A stretch of DNA of 64,000 nucleotides from the NCBI GenBank assembly GCA_935421135.1, contig OW285190.1, forward strand, positions 2,046,001 through 2,110,000, written 5' to 3'. Both the position numbers and the translations under genes were made by a program. Source of the stretch: Bugulina stolonifera (taxonomy: Eukaryota > Bryozoa > Gymnolaemata > Cheilostomatida > Bugulidae). The notes under the pieces are model-generated. The model was not told where the DNA came from. It saw nothing but the letters and a program-made list of their open reading frames with translations, and searched no databases. Below, one piece after another: positions 22,810 to 33,773 of the stretch (positions are counted from its first letter, which is position 1; each line of letters begins with the position of its first letter).

Positions 22810-22927
22810 GATTCTTTCTTCAGACTCCGAGAGAAAGTGATGGATGCTGAGACAACTGACCACATGGTGTTTTGGCATGACCACAGTGATACTGGAGGTA
22901 ATTATCTTGTAGGCCCTGCATCAGAGG
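22810..22927 (+). pseudogene. WHDHS-motif exon of the same uncharacterised family (copy 1)
   Basis: The reading includes MDAETTDHMVFWHDHSDTGG and NYLVGPAS, ending in a GTAAGC donor. A paralogous exon is at 28740-28858. In related repeated ORFs this block precedes a segment with a LHI(L/I)ARS motif, which appears here at 29343. Assignment is from memory of similar proteins and not proven. Confidence 0.45.
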
Positions 22928-23777
22928 TAAGCCTATATCTAGCCTACTAGAATCTTAAAAGTTTGATAGTTTGCCAAGTATGAGAACTGCTATTGACAAT
23001 AATTGTGTTTCCTACTTCTGCAGTAATAACTATTCACCTTCTAAGTCCTATAATGACTCAGTCATGCTTTCAGCCCTGGCGGTCATGTGGGAGTTTCACT
23101 CTACAAGATGAGCCTATATCCGGCCCTTTTATACCTAATACACTCAACATGCCACGATTTCTGAACTCCTCCGATGTTTTTATGATTTGGATGACTCTAG
23201 CCATTACCACTTTTCTGGTGAATCTGAATCTGAAGATGACTTACCTTTGGGTTTATTGCAAAGAAAAACAAGTAATAGGGCAGCTGATGAAGGAGCCCTT
23301 AGTTCTGATGAGGAAATCAACTTTCATCAAGCAAGAAGTTTATATCCCCTATATCTACTCAGTCAGATGTGATGCCCAAGGTATAAATGTACTCTCACAC
23401 ATATTTGACATTGCATTTTCTAGAACAATACTTAGTTCATGTTTTAGGACATGTAGGTTGACCAACGAGTTTTTGAAGTGTAATAAAATATATATAGCTT
23501 GAAATAGGAGAAGACTAGGAGACTGTAACATAAATATTTCACTAGACCAGTCTTGGTGACAAATACTGGTCTTGTGAAGAAATTTTATGACAATGCTATT
23601 GCTGTAACATCCAGGTTTTATACTTTGCATGTACATACATATATGAGCATGTAGACAGAAGTTCATAATATAGAATCTAAGCATGTAGAAAGAAATACAG
23701 ATATTCAATATACATTGTAGGTTATATCAATCTGCACCTAAAATTGAATATTGTAGAGTGTAGAAGTCTATCTGTCA

Positions 23778-24684
23778 GCTATGCTGGAAGTTGCCTTCAA
23801 AGAAAGCTCTGAAGGGGTGTATATTCAAACACGGAAAGAAGCAGACCTGTTCAATGTCTCCCACTTCAAATCTAAGAACAAAACAACTACAAAACTGGTG
23901 CGAGATCTCCTTTTCGCAGATGATAGTGCCCTGGTAGCTCATCGCCCTGAGGATATACAATCTCTAGTGAACAGGTTCACAGAGGCTGCAAGACAGTTCA
24001 GTCTTAAAATAAACATAAAAAAGACTGAATGTCTCTTCCAGCCTCCCAAGTTCCTAAGCGAGGTGTGCCAACCTGATATTGTTACAATTGATGGAGAACC
24101 TCTTGTGCAGTGTAAAACTTTCAAATATCTAGGAAGTACTGTTGCTGAGAATGCTAAACTGAAAAGTGAAATTGCACTGAGGATGGGGAATGCAAGCGCA
24201 GTGTTTGGAAACTTGAGAACAAGACTCTGGAATAATCACCATGTACCAATCAAAGTAAAGTGTCAGGTTTATCGAGCAACCGTTTTGGCTGCTCTTTTGT
24301 ATGGTGGACCGTGTACAGTGTGCAAGCAGGCAAGCTGCAAGCATATGTGATGCGGCATCTCCGATTTATAATGGGTATCTCATGGATGGATAAGATCACC
24401 AATGATGAGGTATTGAAGAGGGCAGGTATACCACCACTCAAATCTATTCTGATACAAATGAATCTAAGATGGCTTGGTCATGTGGAGAGAATGGAGTATG
24501 AGCGCCTACCCAGACAGCTTCTTTACTCTCAACTCAGTGAAGGAAAGCGGAACCAAGGACGTCCAAGGTTGCGATTCAAAGATGCTGTGAAAAGAAACAT
24601 GAAGAAGCTGGACATGGACAGAACTGGTTGGCAGAGAAAAGCCAAAGATAGAGACGGTTGGAGACAGTTGATCAGACCAAAGTG
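23778..24684 (+). pseudogene. 5'-truncated LINE (non-LTR retrotransposon) reverse transcriptase C-terminal half
   Basis: Translation begins inside the palm domain: LVRDLLFADDSALVAHRPED (F-A-D-D catalytic box), FSLKINIKKTECLF, FKYLGSTV, then a one-base frameshift near 24300 (AALLYG followed in the next frame by WTVYSVQAGKLQAYVMRHLR), and LRWLGHVERMEYERLPRQLL, GRPRLRFKDAVKRNMKKL, ending at WRQLIRPK. The clade is not resolved. It lies inside the piggyBac transposase gene: its last codons abut piggyBac coding sequence at ~24684. Confidence 0.85.
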
Positions 24685-25507
24685 AAGACAGTCATTGTCG
24701 AACCGACAGACTGCTATGATGATGATGAGAAGTCGATCACGTTCACCAAGAAGAACTTCTTGTATAGGTGCCGCAGAGGTCGACCCAGTCTAGTGCCAAA
24801 TTTTGCTTCACAGCAGTACCATGGCTACCACTGGGATGATGCTGCACAAGGGACAGTTTCAACAGGTGCTAAAAACAATGCATTTGCTTGTCAGCAAGTA
24901 GCAGCCAACCATTTGAAAGAGCCAAGTGACTACTTTTATAAATTCATGGATGATGAGATCTTACAGCATATCGTTATTCAGACCAACACATTTGCTGGCC
25001 AGATGCAGAAAGACAATCCCGATGCAGGCTCTCGATCCTTTATCAGATTGTGGCATCAAATAAGCACAACGGAATTGAAGCAATTTCTAGGTTTGATGTT
25101 CTTGATGGGAACTATCCACCAGCCTAGAATAGGAGACTACTGGAGCACTGACCCTATGTTGAGTACACCAATTTTTAGTGCAATTATGATTCGAGATCGT
25201 TTCATGGGAATTCTAAAGTTCATCCACTTCAATGACAATGACCGTCAGCCCGCCAATGATGATCCGGAGAGAGACTTTATAAGATTCGGCCACTCATAGA
25301 TCATCTTTCCAAAACGTTTGAGTCTGCCTATAAGCCGGATGCAGAAATATCTATTAATGAAAGTCTGCTGCTTTGGAAAGGTTGGTTGTTGTTTCTGCAG
25401 TACCTTCTTCTGAAACGTGCAAGGTTTGGAATAAAACTGTATTCTGTTTGTGAGTCTGGGACAGGCTATACGTTCAGGTTCCGTGTTTACACTGGGGCTG
25501 TCAAATG
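24684..25507 (+). pseudogene. piggyBac transposase core, copy A (catalytic Asp lost)
   Basis: An open frame with the DDE_Tnp_1_7 pattern: DYFYKFMDDEILQHIVIQTN, ELKQFLGLMFLMGTIHQPRI, DYWSTDPMLSTPIFSAIM, FMGILKFIHFNDNDRQPAND. A small deletion near 25270 shifts the frame to a stop at 25297; the shifted frame continues FESAYKPDAEISINESLLLW, where the first catalytic Asp (IDES in copy B) is Asn. It ends at a stop after VYTGAVK (~25507). Copy B starts ~80 bp later, so this looks like an internal tandem duplication of the transposase core. Confidence 0.8.
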
Positions 25508-25584
25508 AACCAAGACCTCCCTGTACAAGCCCAACAAATGTTGTCATCTGAGAAAATTTTCATATAGCTGCTGCTGCCACTATG

Positions 25585-27484
25585 TGGATCCACAAGGGAC
25601 TATTCCAACAGGTGATGAAAAAATTGTTTTCATTTGTCAACAAGTAGCTGCCAATCGTTTGAAAGAGCCAAGTGACTAATTTGATAAATTCATGGATGAT
25701 GAGATCTTACAGTACATTGTTTTTCAGACCAACACATTGCTCACCAGATGCAGAGAGACAATCCCAATGCAGGCTCTCGATCCTTTACCAGATTGTGGCA
25801 TCCAATATGCACAATTTCTAGGTTTGATGTTCTTGATGGGAATTATCCACAAGCCCAGAATACGTTACTACTGGAGCACTGACACTATGTTGAGCACACC
25901 AATCTTTAGTGCGATTATGAGTCGAGATCATTTTATGGAAATTTTAAAATTTATCCACTTCAATGACAATGACCGTCAGCCCGCCAATGATGATCCGGAG
26001 AGACAGACTTTATAAGGTTAGGCCACTCATAGATCATCTGTCCAAAGCTTTTGAGTCTGCCTATAAGCCAGATGCAGAAATTTCCATTGATGAAAGTCTG
26101 CTGCTCTGGAAAGGTCGATTGTTATTTCGGCAGTACCTTCCTCTGAAACGTGCAAGGTTTGGAATAGAACTGTATTCGGTTTGTGAGTCTCAGACAGGTT
26201 ATACATTCAGGCTTTGTATTTACACTGGAGCTGAAGATCCGGCACGTCAGATGACCCAAGACCTCCCTGTTCAAGCCCAACAAATGTTGTCATCCGAAAA
26301 AATTGTTATATGGCTGATGCTGCCACTGCTAGATGAGGCTCACAAACTGTATGCGGATAGTTACTATACCAGCATCCCATTAGCTTCTTTCCTTCTTCAA
26401 AGGAAGACGTTCATCACTGGCACCATTCGATCCAATGGAATTCCAGGATCTCTGAAGCTTCAAGAGTAAGTCTTCGAGCAGTATATGAGTGTGTAGAAAG
26501 GCTACACGTTGTTATCATCATAGCAGTTAGTCCAACACATGTAGATGTAGAAAGACAAGTATAATGCATTTACACAACCTTTCCAGCCAAAGGCAGAAGT
26601 CAAAATGTTGAAATGTACTGTTCCCTATTCATTTATGTTTATCAGCTTTCTAGCTTTTTACTATGTACCCTTGATACATTGCATGTTATCTAGGTTATAT
26701 TTACATTTGTATGTATCTTTCTTGTATAGTGTACCGGCTGGAGAAGCCAAAGCTGTGAAAAATGATGATGGTGACATTTCGATCATCAAATACAGAGACA
26801 AAAAGGATGTCCATGTGCTGACTACCCTCCTCGTATAGGATAACATTGTACATTGTACAAGGTAGATAAATAAATAAGCAACGAATGTAGGGACATAAGT
26901 TGTCTGCCCTCTTAAATGTCATGAAAATATGCACATGATACTGGAACAACATACATTGCAGGCAACACAGAAAGTAATTTGATTGCTCTCAAATTTTATG
27001 TTGTGCAAATTTGTGTATATAGAAAGGAGTAGTATGTACATGTATAGACTCAATTTTTCAGTTGCTTGAGCCATACACTTGTGTAAGGAAGAGCAGAAAA
27101 TGATACAGGAAGCTAGCATTTCACCTAATGCAAAAGGCGCAGCTGAATGGGCATGTTTTGTATAAGAAAGATGGTGGTAAAATGATATACTAGGAGTTTC
27201 AAATAAAACTCATTTCCAGCTTTCTATTTCCTGATGACATCTACTCAGATCCAGAGGTTGTAAGAAACGAGCATGTTTGCCGTTTGACAGAGAGGCATTT
27301 TATATCTGAATTTGAGCGATCAGAGGACACTGGCCGCATACTCAGAAAAAGATGTAGAGTGTGCTACGGAAAAGGTCAACGTCGTGATGTATCAACACAA
27401 CGTACATATTGCCCTTCAAAGCCAGGATTATGCATCAAAAATTGCTTTGCAATTTACCATACAAAGGCAAAGTTTTGGACCTGA
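25585..27484 (+). pseudogene. piggyBac transposase, copy B plus C-terminal exons (frameshifted)
   Basis: The core reads FMDDEILQYIVFQTNTLL ... FLGLMFLMGIIHKPRIRYYW, then a one-base insertion near 26007, then FESAYKPDAEISIDESLLLW (first catalytic Asp kept), ELYSVCESQTGYTFRL, LYADSYYTSIPLASFLLQ (second Asp), to the donor after KLQE at 26467. Next exon: VPAGEAKAVKNDDGDISIIK, cut by a stop before the MGGVD block. The C-terminal zinc ribbon at 27256-27484 is well kept: RILRKRCRVCYGKGQRRDVS, then C-P-S-K-P-G-L-C, CFAIYH. Dead, because the third Asp block is missing. Confidence 0.82.
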
Positions 27485-27822
27485 GATAGGCACAAGATTA
27501 ACAATCATACAACAACTAGCCTTGTCATATACCTAATTTATGTGAATATTATTACCACAAGGACTAAAATATTGTATAGTAAACATATTTGGATGGAAAT
27601 AATAACATCTCCTTTTGGAATACAAAAATAACCAAGAAATAATCTATTTTTTCAAAAAAATTGATAAAAAAACACAGAAAAGTTTGTTCTTAACATCTAG
27701 GTCTTTGAATTTTGAGGATAGGCCCACTAGAACTGTTTTAAAGGCAGTTTGCATGAACCACTGTCCGTTATTCAATTTAGTGCTCAGGACTCTGGTACCT
27801 TATTTGTATAGGACTTAAAAGG

Positions 27823-28095
27823 TTAAATAGATGTACTAATTCCTTGTAGGGCATTCCCATTATCTCATTACTGTTTGGTTTGCCTATAGCCTAGCAATGT
27901 ACCTAACATCAACAGAGAAAGGGTAAGCTGACACTATGGCAGGTCTCACACTCTTGAGCAGCCCATTTTAGTTTAAGGGGAGAGCGAAATAAGATATGGG
28001 AGGGGACTAGGTTAGGTTGTAACAGAGTCTGGCTTCCTACCCATCACCGTAATAGACAAGTTAGATACAGTTTAACCAAAATAAAGCCGCCTAGT
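27823..28095. repeat. Duplicated flank (copy 1), right of piggyBac
   Basis: TTAAATAGATGTACTAATTCC and the following ~250 bp match 28966-29240 closely (for example CTAACATCAACAGAGAAAGG and the GGTCTCACACTCTT block). Copy 1 is interrupted on its left by the piggyBac element; copy 2 is not. Confidence 0.85.
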
Positions 28096-28411
28096 TGGTC
28101 AGACATCGAAAGGAGAGAGCGAAAGCCATCACCATTTTGTTTAGTCAGCTACATCAGAGCAATGTTCCTCTTAACTAACAATGAGGAAGAATTTGCGGAC
28201 TATAGGTTTGCTAGTTTTTGCTATGGTGAGCAGGAGTAATGTGATGCTTACATGGTAGCGCGGCTGCATCAACTAGCTTGAAGACTGTAATGAATTTGAC
28301 CACTGTTGACTCCCCAATATAAAATGAACTTTTCCTCTGTTGAAGGTGGATTTACTCATTCAATGAGGAACAACTTTCAGACAAACTAAATGATTCAAAC
28401 CTCAATGCTGG

Positions 28412-29240
28412 GCAATTTGTCTTATTAGCTTGGTGGTCTACAGAAATGAAGAAGCTGAGAACCGAGTGCTGACAGGCAGTGTTATCAGCTTGCTCAATAT
28501 CAGGAAGGCGCACCTCAAAAATATGGCAGCGAGAGGGCTATTAAGAACCACAGATATTGAAACTTTGACTGTGAAGAGCTGCCAGGAAATATTAGAAAAA
28601 CGCAATGGTGAGTGACTAGTGTCAAACGCACCCGATAAGACTATAGTTATTCTAGCAACTTAGACTAAACATACGTAGTCCAGTACCACTTCTTTCACAA
28701 TATCTTGCACGTTAATTTATAGAATGTTTCACACAGATGGATTCTCTCTTCAGACTCGGGAGAGAAAGTGCTGGATGCTGAGACAACTGACCACAAGGTG
28801 TTTTGGCATGACCACAGTGATATTGGAGGTTATTATCTTGTAGGCCCTGCCTCAGATGTAAGCCTATATCTAGCCTACTAGAACATTAAAAGTTTGATAT
28901 TTTGCCCAGTATGAGAACTGCTATTGGCAATCATTTTGTTTCCTAATTCTGCAGCATAATAACTATTAAATAGATGTACTAATTCCTTGTAGGGCATTCT
29001 CATTATCTCATTGCTGTTTGGTTTGCCTATAACCCAGCGATGTACCTAACATCAACAGAGAAAGGGTAAGCTGACACTATGGCAGGTCTCACACTCTTTG
29101 GCAGCCCATTTAAGTTCAAGGGGGAGGGAAATAAGATATGGGAGGGGACTAGGTTAGGTTGTAACAGAGTCTGGCTTCCTACCCATCACCGTAATAGGCA
29201 AGTTAGATACAGTTTATACAAAATAAAGCTGCCTAATTGT
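28412..29240 (+). repeat. Duplicated segment copy 2: ORF-family exons plus uninterrupted flank (empty piggyBac site)
   Basis: Paralogous to 22480-23032 joined with 27823-28095. It carries the EAENRVLTGSVIS exon (28412-28610, open reading here), the WHDHSDIGGYYLVGPAS exon (28740-28858, donor GTAAGC) and the intact junction AACTATTAAATAGATG at 28961-28976. This copy never received the piggyBac. Confidence 0.8.
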
Positions 29241-29342
29241 GCATAAACAATAGATATACATGCAAGTCTAAATTCGAACTGTACTTATGCAGGCCTATGA
29301 AACAACTTGCACTTTTACTACAGGTACGATGTTTAAAGCTTA

Positions 29343-29534
29343 GTGGAGGCTCCATACTTACATATAATAGCCAGGTCTACCTCCAAGATCAAAGATCAAC
29401 TCATATATATAGCTGATAGGGTAGCAGAGATTCAGCAATGTCCAATTCCTATATATCACGACGAAAGACTCTACCAAGCTATTGCAAGGTTTTACACAGG
29501 TAATCCTGCAACATACAGCCCAGTCATCCAGGTA
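29343..29534 (+). pseudogene. Exon of the uncharacterised WHDHS ORF family (LHIIARS block)
   Basis: The open frame reads MEAPYLHIIARSTSKIKDQL, YIADRVAEIQ, then YQAIARFYTGNPATYSPVIQ and a GTATAA donor-like end. The order WHDHS block, then LHI.ARS, then RF(F/Y).G(D/N)PA matches repetitive ORFs I recall from cnidarians and sponges, function unknown. The following stretch (about 29655-29700, VGGWPSWW) may be the next piece. Moderate confidence in the family, none in function. Confidence 0.45.
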
Positions 29535-29679
29535 TAATAACTGGTTTGTTTTAGTTGCAAGCCTAAATATATAATGGCATACTTCAACTGTAGCAAAACA
29601 GCATATATGCAAATTAAACAACATTTGAACATAATTGTATGTGATCTCTCTGCCAGAGAGTTGGAGGGTGGCCAAGCTG

Positions 29680-30155
29680 GTGGAGGTAACTACCCATGCC
29701 CATGTTAACTTAGTCGAGTCTTGGAATTGAAAACAGCAGATTAGGTTTTACAGTAAAACCTGCTAAACACCCAGGGGCTAAGTACTGATTAAGGTAGGAG
29801 GTCTAGTGAAAATGAAGGATTTACCAAGAATTTTTCAAATTTAGTTTTTTCAAGTTTTCAGTATTTTCAAGTGTGGGGAACAAGATGGTGTAGATTGGAA
29901 CTGCCATACCTTTCTCATATTCCCACAGAATGGCATCTAATAACACCCTATTTCCAAATAATTTGCTAAAAATGGTCTAAATCAACAATATATAAGAGTA
30001 TTTTAGCCTCAATTATCTTCAGATCCTATGAAGCAATGACAATAAATAGGTTATTAATGGAATCCTGAAGTTGTCTAGTCTTACATCATGGTCTTAGTTT
30101 TCCTCTAAGATGGATGGTGATTGGTCCATGAGACTTTCTATCAACCAATGTCTAA
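29680..30155. other. No gene recognised
   Basis: AT-rich sequence with no open frame of note between two transposon-like relics. Confidence 0.35.
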
Positions 30156-31787
30156 GTGAAAATTTGTAAACAAAAAGACCTTGAGAGGTCACTGATATTG
30201 ATTGGCAAGTTCAAGTGTCCACCATGCTATGGGAGTTTGACAGTATCTGTGAAGAGTGTTGGAGGCCTGGCACAGAGATTGCTTGCTACTTGCCAGAGTT
30301 GTGAGAGGGACGAGAAACAGGATTTATCTAATCGATGGAAGGCGAGTTGTAAGAGTCAGATGTGATTTATAAATAATGTCAGATAGTGAAGTACTAGTTG
30401 TAGCACATTATTTTGGCTCTGAGTCTACTTAAAACCTATAGAGCATTGATAATTTTGGTAGGATCCAAGCGCCTATATGAAATCAACGGAAGGTACACTG
30501 CAGCCGTTTTACATCTATTGGGGGACATCATGCTGAGTCTTAGAGACTTGCTGCCTATTTAGATTTGCCCAAGCCCTGTACAGCTACCCCATATCAGGAT
30601 CAAATTGATGAGATAACACTCGCTGATGAAGAATGTGCCATTCTATTTTCAAAGCAAGCTGCCTCAGAAGCAAGAGACCTTGCTCAGAATAATGGCATTG
30701 CTGTCTCAGTTGATGGGACATGGCAACAAAGAGGCTTTACTAGCAAAAATGGTATTGTTACTGTAGTGTCAGTATTAGGGCAACACGAAGGCAGCAAAGT
30801 ACTTGACACTGAAGTGCGACGCCATCAAACTCAACTGTTGCAAATCATACTGATTGTGCTATCAACCACACATGGTCGTCTGGTGCAATGGAGGCAGGCG
30901 GTGCAGTTGCAATTTTTCAAAGAAGTGAGGAGCGACATTCTCTTCGTTATACCAAATACTTGGGTGATGGAGACAGCAAAGCGTATAAATCGGTATGTGA
31001 TACTAATGTATATGGCGCTATGACAATAGCGAAGCTAGAATGTACTGGGTATACTCAAAAACGAATGGGGAAGCCATTACTGAATCTAGTAAGCGATGAT
31101 AGATCTCGAGTGTTTATCATCGATAAATATGGAAATAGACTTCACTAGACTACAGTCAACAAGTCCAGAGGGGAAAAACGGTTGACAGGCATAGGTGGTG
31201 CAGGACGACTAACCAAAGAAGAAATAAAACGTATTTAGGGATATTTTGGTGCAGCTGTACGGGAAAATAACAACATTGATGATATGAAGAAAAGTATTTG
31301 GGACATCTTCCATCACAGGGCTGGGAATTACAGTCAATGCCCAGCTTGGTCATCGTGATTTGGAAAAAGCTAACGAACACCGTCTACCTCCATTTTTATG
31401 CGAGCTTATAAAGCCTGTATTTGACGTCAAGTGACTTGTTAGAAAAGTGTGTACATGGTGGTACACAAAATGCAAATGAAGCATTTCCACCACGTCATGT
31501 GGGAACGAGTCCCCAAAGAGGTTAGTGGAGCTAGGCGACTCCGACTTGGTGTTTCTGTAGCAACAGTTGGTTTCAATGATGGAGAGAAAGGTATCGCTAC
31601 CTTGTTCACAGCTATGGGATTATCAGTTGGCAGCGATCATTTGACCTATGCTGTAGGAGCAGATGAGAAACGAGTTAGACAAGCTAACAAAGCGGTAACA
31701 GCTAACAAAAAGACTCTCAGACAGAGACAATCTCTTGATAAATTTTCATATGATAGTACATGCCATTTTAAAATGCCCCACTAGTTT
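30156..31787 (+). pseudogene. Mutator-like transposase relic (PF20700-type)
   Basis: Pieces in order: an N-terminal Cys-rich part (FKCPPCYGSL ... ATCQSCERD, 30175-30320); 30565-30790 with NNGIAVSVDGTWQQRGFTSK (first acidic block, VDGTWQ.RG signature); 30880-31075 in another frame, GAMEAGGAVAIFQRSEERHS, LRYTKYLGDGDSKAYKSV, KRMGKPLLNL; 31180-31320, GYFGAAVRENNNIDDMKKSI; and 31490-31760, LRLGVSVATVGFNDGEKGIA. The frame changes at least four times and stops interrupt it. This family (W-Q-R-G, GDGDSK, KRMG) is common in arthropods, cnidarians and sponges. Dead copy. Confidence 0.75.
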
Positions 31788-32210
31788 CATGTGTGGTGGT
31801 GTGAGGGGATCGAAATAGGAATTTTACTAGACCAATGTGTAATATATAACCTGCCGCGGTGTAAAACTCTAGCTTTCAATATCTCATTGATGACATAGAT
31901 ATGAGCCTAGCCTAGAGGCGAAATACACAAACACAATCTGTTGTTGTAGCTTCTCTTAAAAAAGGAAATCCTCGACTCTAACCCGCATTTATGACAAACT
32001 GATTATCAGATCAGACAACAGGTTTGCGCCTACGGATGATCCCTGACCTTTGCAAAAACTAAAAACTTGTCATGTTTTTCCCAAAAACCAATCAAGAATT
32101 AAAAACCATGTCTGAACAAAATCTTAGCAATTATAGTATCATAAAAGGTTGCATATTAAGCAACACTACAGAAAAAAAACTGTTGACCTATAAATGAAAG
32201 TACAGAGGCG
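31788..32210. other. No gene recognised
   Basis: Tail of the Mutator-like relic and AT-rich sequence. No terminal inverted repeat was found for that element. Confidence 0.3.
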
Positions 32211-32217
32211 CGCACCT

Positions 32218-32313
32218 TGGCTACAGGAAAAATGACGGGCTATCAGGGAAAAGGACGGACTACCAGGGAAAAGGACGGACTACCAGGGAAAAGGACGGGC
32301 TACCAGGGAAAAG
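32218..32313 (+). repeat. 20-bp minisatellite, ~5 units
   Basis: The unit is GGAAAAGGACGGACTACCAG with A/G variation (GGGCTA, GGACTA); the last copies are nearly identical. It is GC-richer than its surroundings. Confidence 0.9.
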
Positions 32314-32817
32314 AGCATCCTTCGGTATGCATAGGAGACACTCCCTACCTCATCATTAAACTTAGTCATCATTTTTCAAGGTTAATGTGTCAATATAAAA
32401 TCAAATGATTAGGGTTGTCACAGGGACAATCATTTGTGCCACTCATTTTTGGATATCACTTGCATAATCTTAGTGCATAAAAAATAGTCCAGCAAAACAT
32501 TTCCGATTGGAGTTCGAATTGCTCAGTTCAGAGCAGCTCTCTATCGGTTTGGGTGTTATAGCCCTCCCTCAATCCCAATAATTGCAATTAAAACTGTTGC
32601 TAAGGTTTGAACATAAATGGAGGATAAATATACCAGTAATTCACATGAATATCTCCTGTTGGCAATTATAGTGATTCACAGGTACAGAGTTTCATGTAGT
32701 GAGTCAGCAAGTGAAGGTGAGATTGATGGGAAATTGTCCCTTACTTCACAAAAACTTTTTATCTGAGATCAAAAATTGAAACTGTCACTCCACTTTAACT
32801 GAAGCTAAGAGTTAACA

Positions 32818-32890
32818 CAACTATCTACTACAACTACCAACTATCTACTACAACTATCTACTACAACTATAACTATCTACTAAAACTATC
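32818..32890 (+). repeat. Short tandem repeat AACTATCTACTAC
   Basis: Five to six imperfect copies of 12-14 bp. Confidence 0.8.
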
Positions 32891-33773
32891 AAATCTCCAG
32901 GTAAATGCCTTTAAACATGTGGATACCAGATTTGTGCATTATTTGTAACTGGTAAACCTAAAGTTTTTCCTAGTACATAGATGATTTCTTCTCTCGTGTA
33001 GGCTGGGTGCACTATACAAGAATATAGATAGTCATGTGCAATTTTTTGTTTTAGGCACTTCTCAAAGGGCTGTCTAGTGTATTAGTGTTCAACTGAGTTC
33101 AGTCTTTGTTGAATTCTCTCTTATTGATTCCAAAACTTTGTAGTGTGAATTCGTTTCATTATGAAACCAGAAATCAGAGCTGAGCTTGGCAAGTATGAAA
33201 TTGAGACTTAGATAGAAGGTAGTGAAATTAAAGATGGTCATGTAATACAATCTGTCAAAACAAGGTCGAGGCATCAAAAAAGTCAACAAATCCTCTAGCG
33301 TTGATTACTTAAAATCAAAATTTAATATAGTTGTGTCTCTTGTAAGCGTAGAACAGGTTTATGCCAAATCTATGTGAATACTCAAAGATACGGGGACAGT
33401 CAATGGAATTAACAAAACTTTAGGGTGCATGTCTACTATAATTCATGTACTGCCTAGCTCAGCTGTAGGCTCATCTCCACATGGAGCAGATCCCTTGTCC
33501 ACTTCATCTTTTTGCCTCTTCTCTACTCCCTCCAATGCATCTGCCCACATAGCAAATAAAAAAATATTGACTGTCTGGCCTGCACATCTAATGTACAGAA
33601 AGAAATTGAAGCGCTACAACTTTTCTGGAAGAAACTTGAAGCCCAAATAGACAAAGGTGGATGCATTCTTTTAAAACTACCACTAAACTAAGAAGGAAGG
33701 TGCACAAGCTAGAAAAAACAAAAAATAGTCATCGACTTGTTAAAACCCGCCAAATACAAAAGAAAATACTGCT

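Larger units (their letters stand above)
23037..27822 (+). mobile_element. Composite piggyBac element (4,786 bp) with TTAA-type site, internal duplication and LINE insert
   Basis: Left end CCTTCTAAGTCCTATAATG (preceded by TTCA, 23033-23036, a mutated TTAA) and right end TATAGGACTTAAAAGG (followed by TTAA 27823-27826) are inverted repeats. The pre-insertion sequence is preserved at 28951-28990 (AACTATTAAATAGATG). Inside are an N-terminal acidic exon (about 23150-23385, SGESESEDDLPLGLLQRKTS in one frame), a LINE fragment (23778-24684), transposase core copy A (24684-25507), core copy B (25585-26469), a downstream exon (26733-26838) and the zinc-ribbon C-terminus (27256-27484). Both cores are broken, so the element is dead. 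Confidence 0.85.

Noticed and set aside
23993..24124. Minus-strand frames over the LINE fragment
   Set aside because: Shadows of the plus-strand reverse transcriptase frame, which carries the FADD box.
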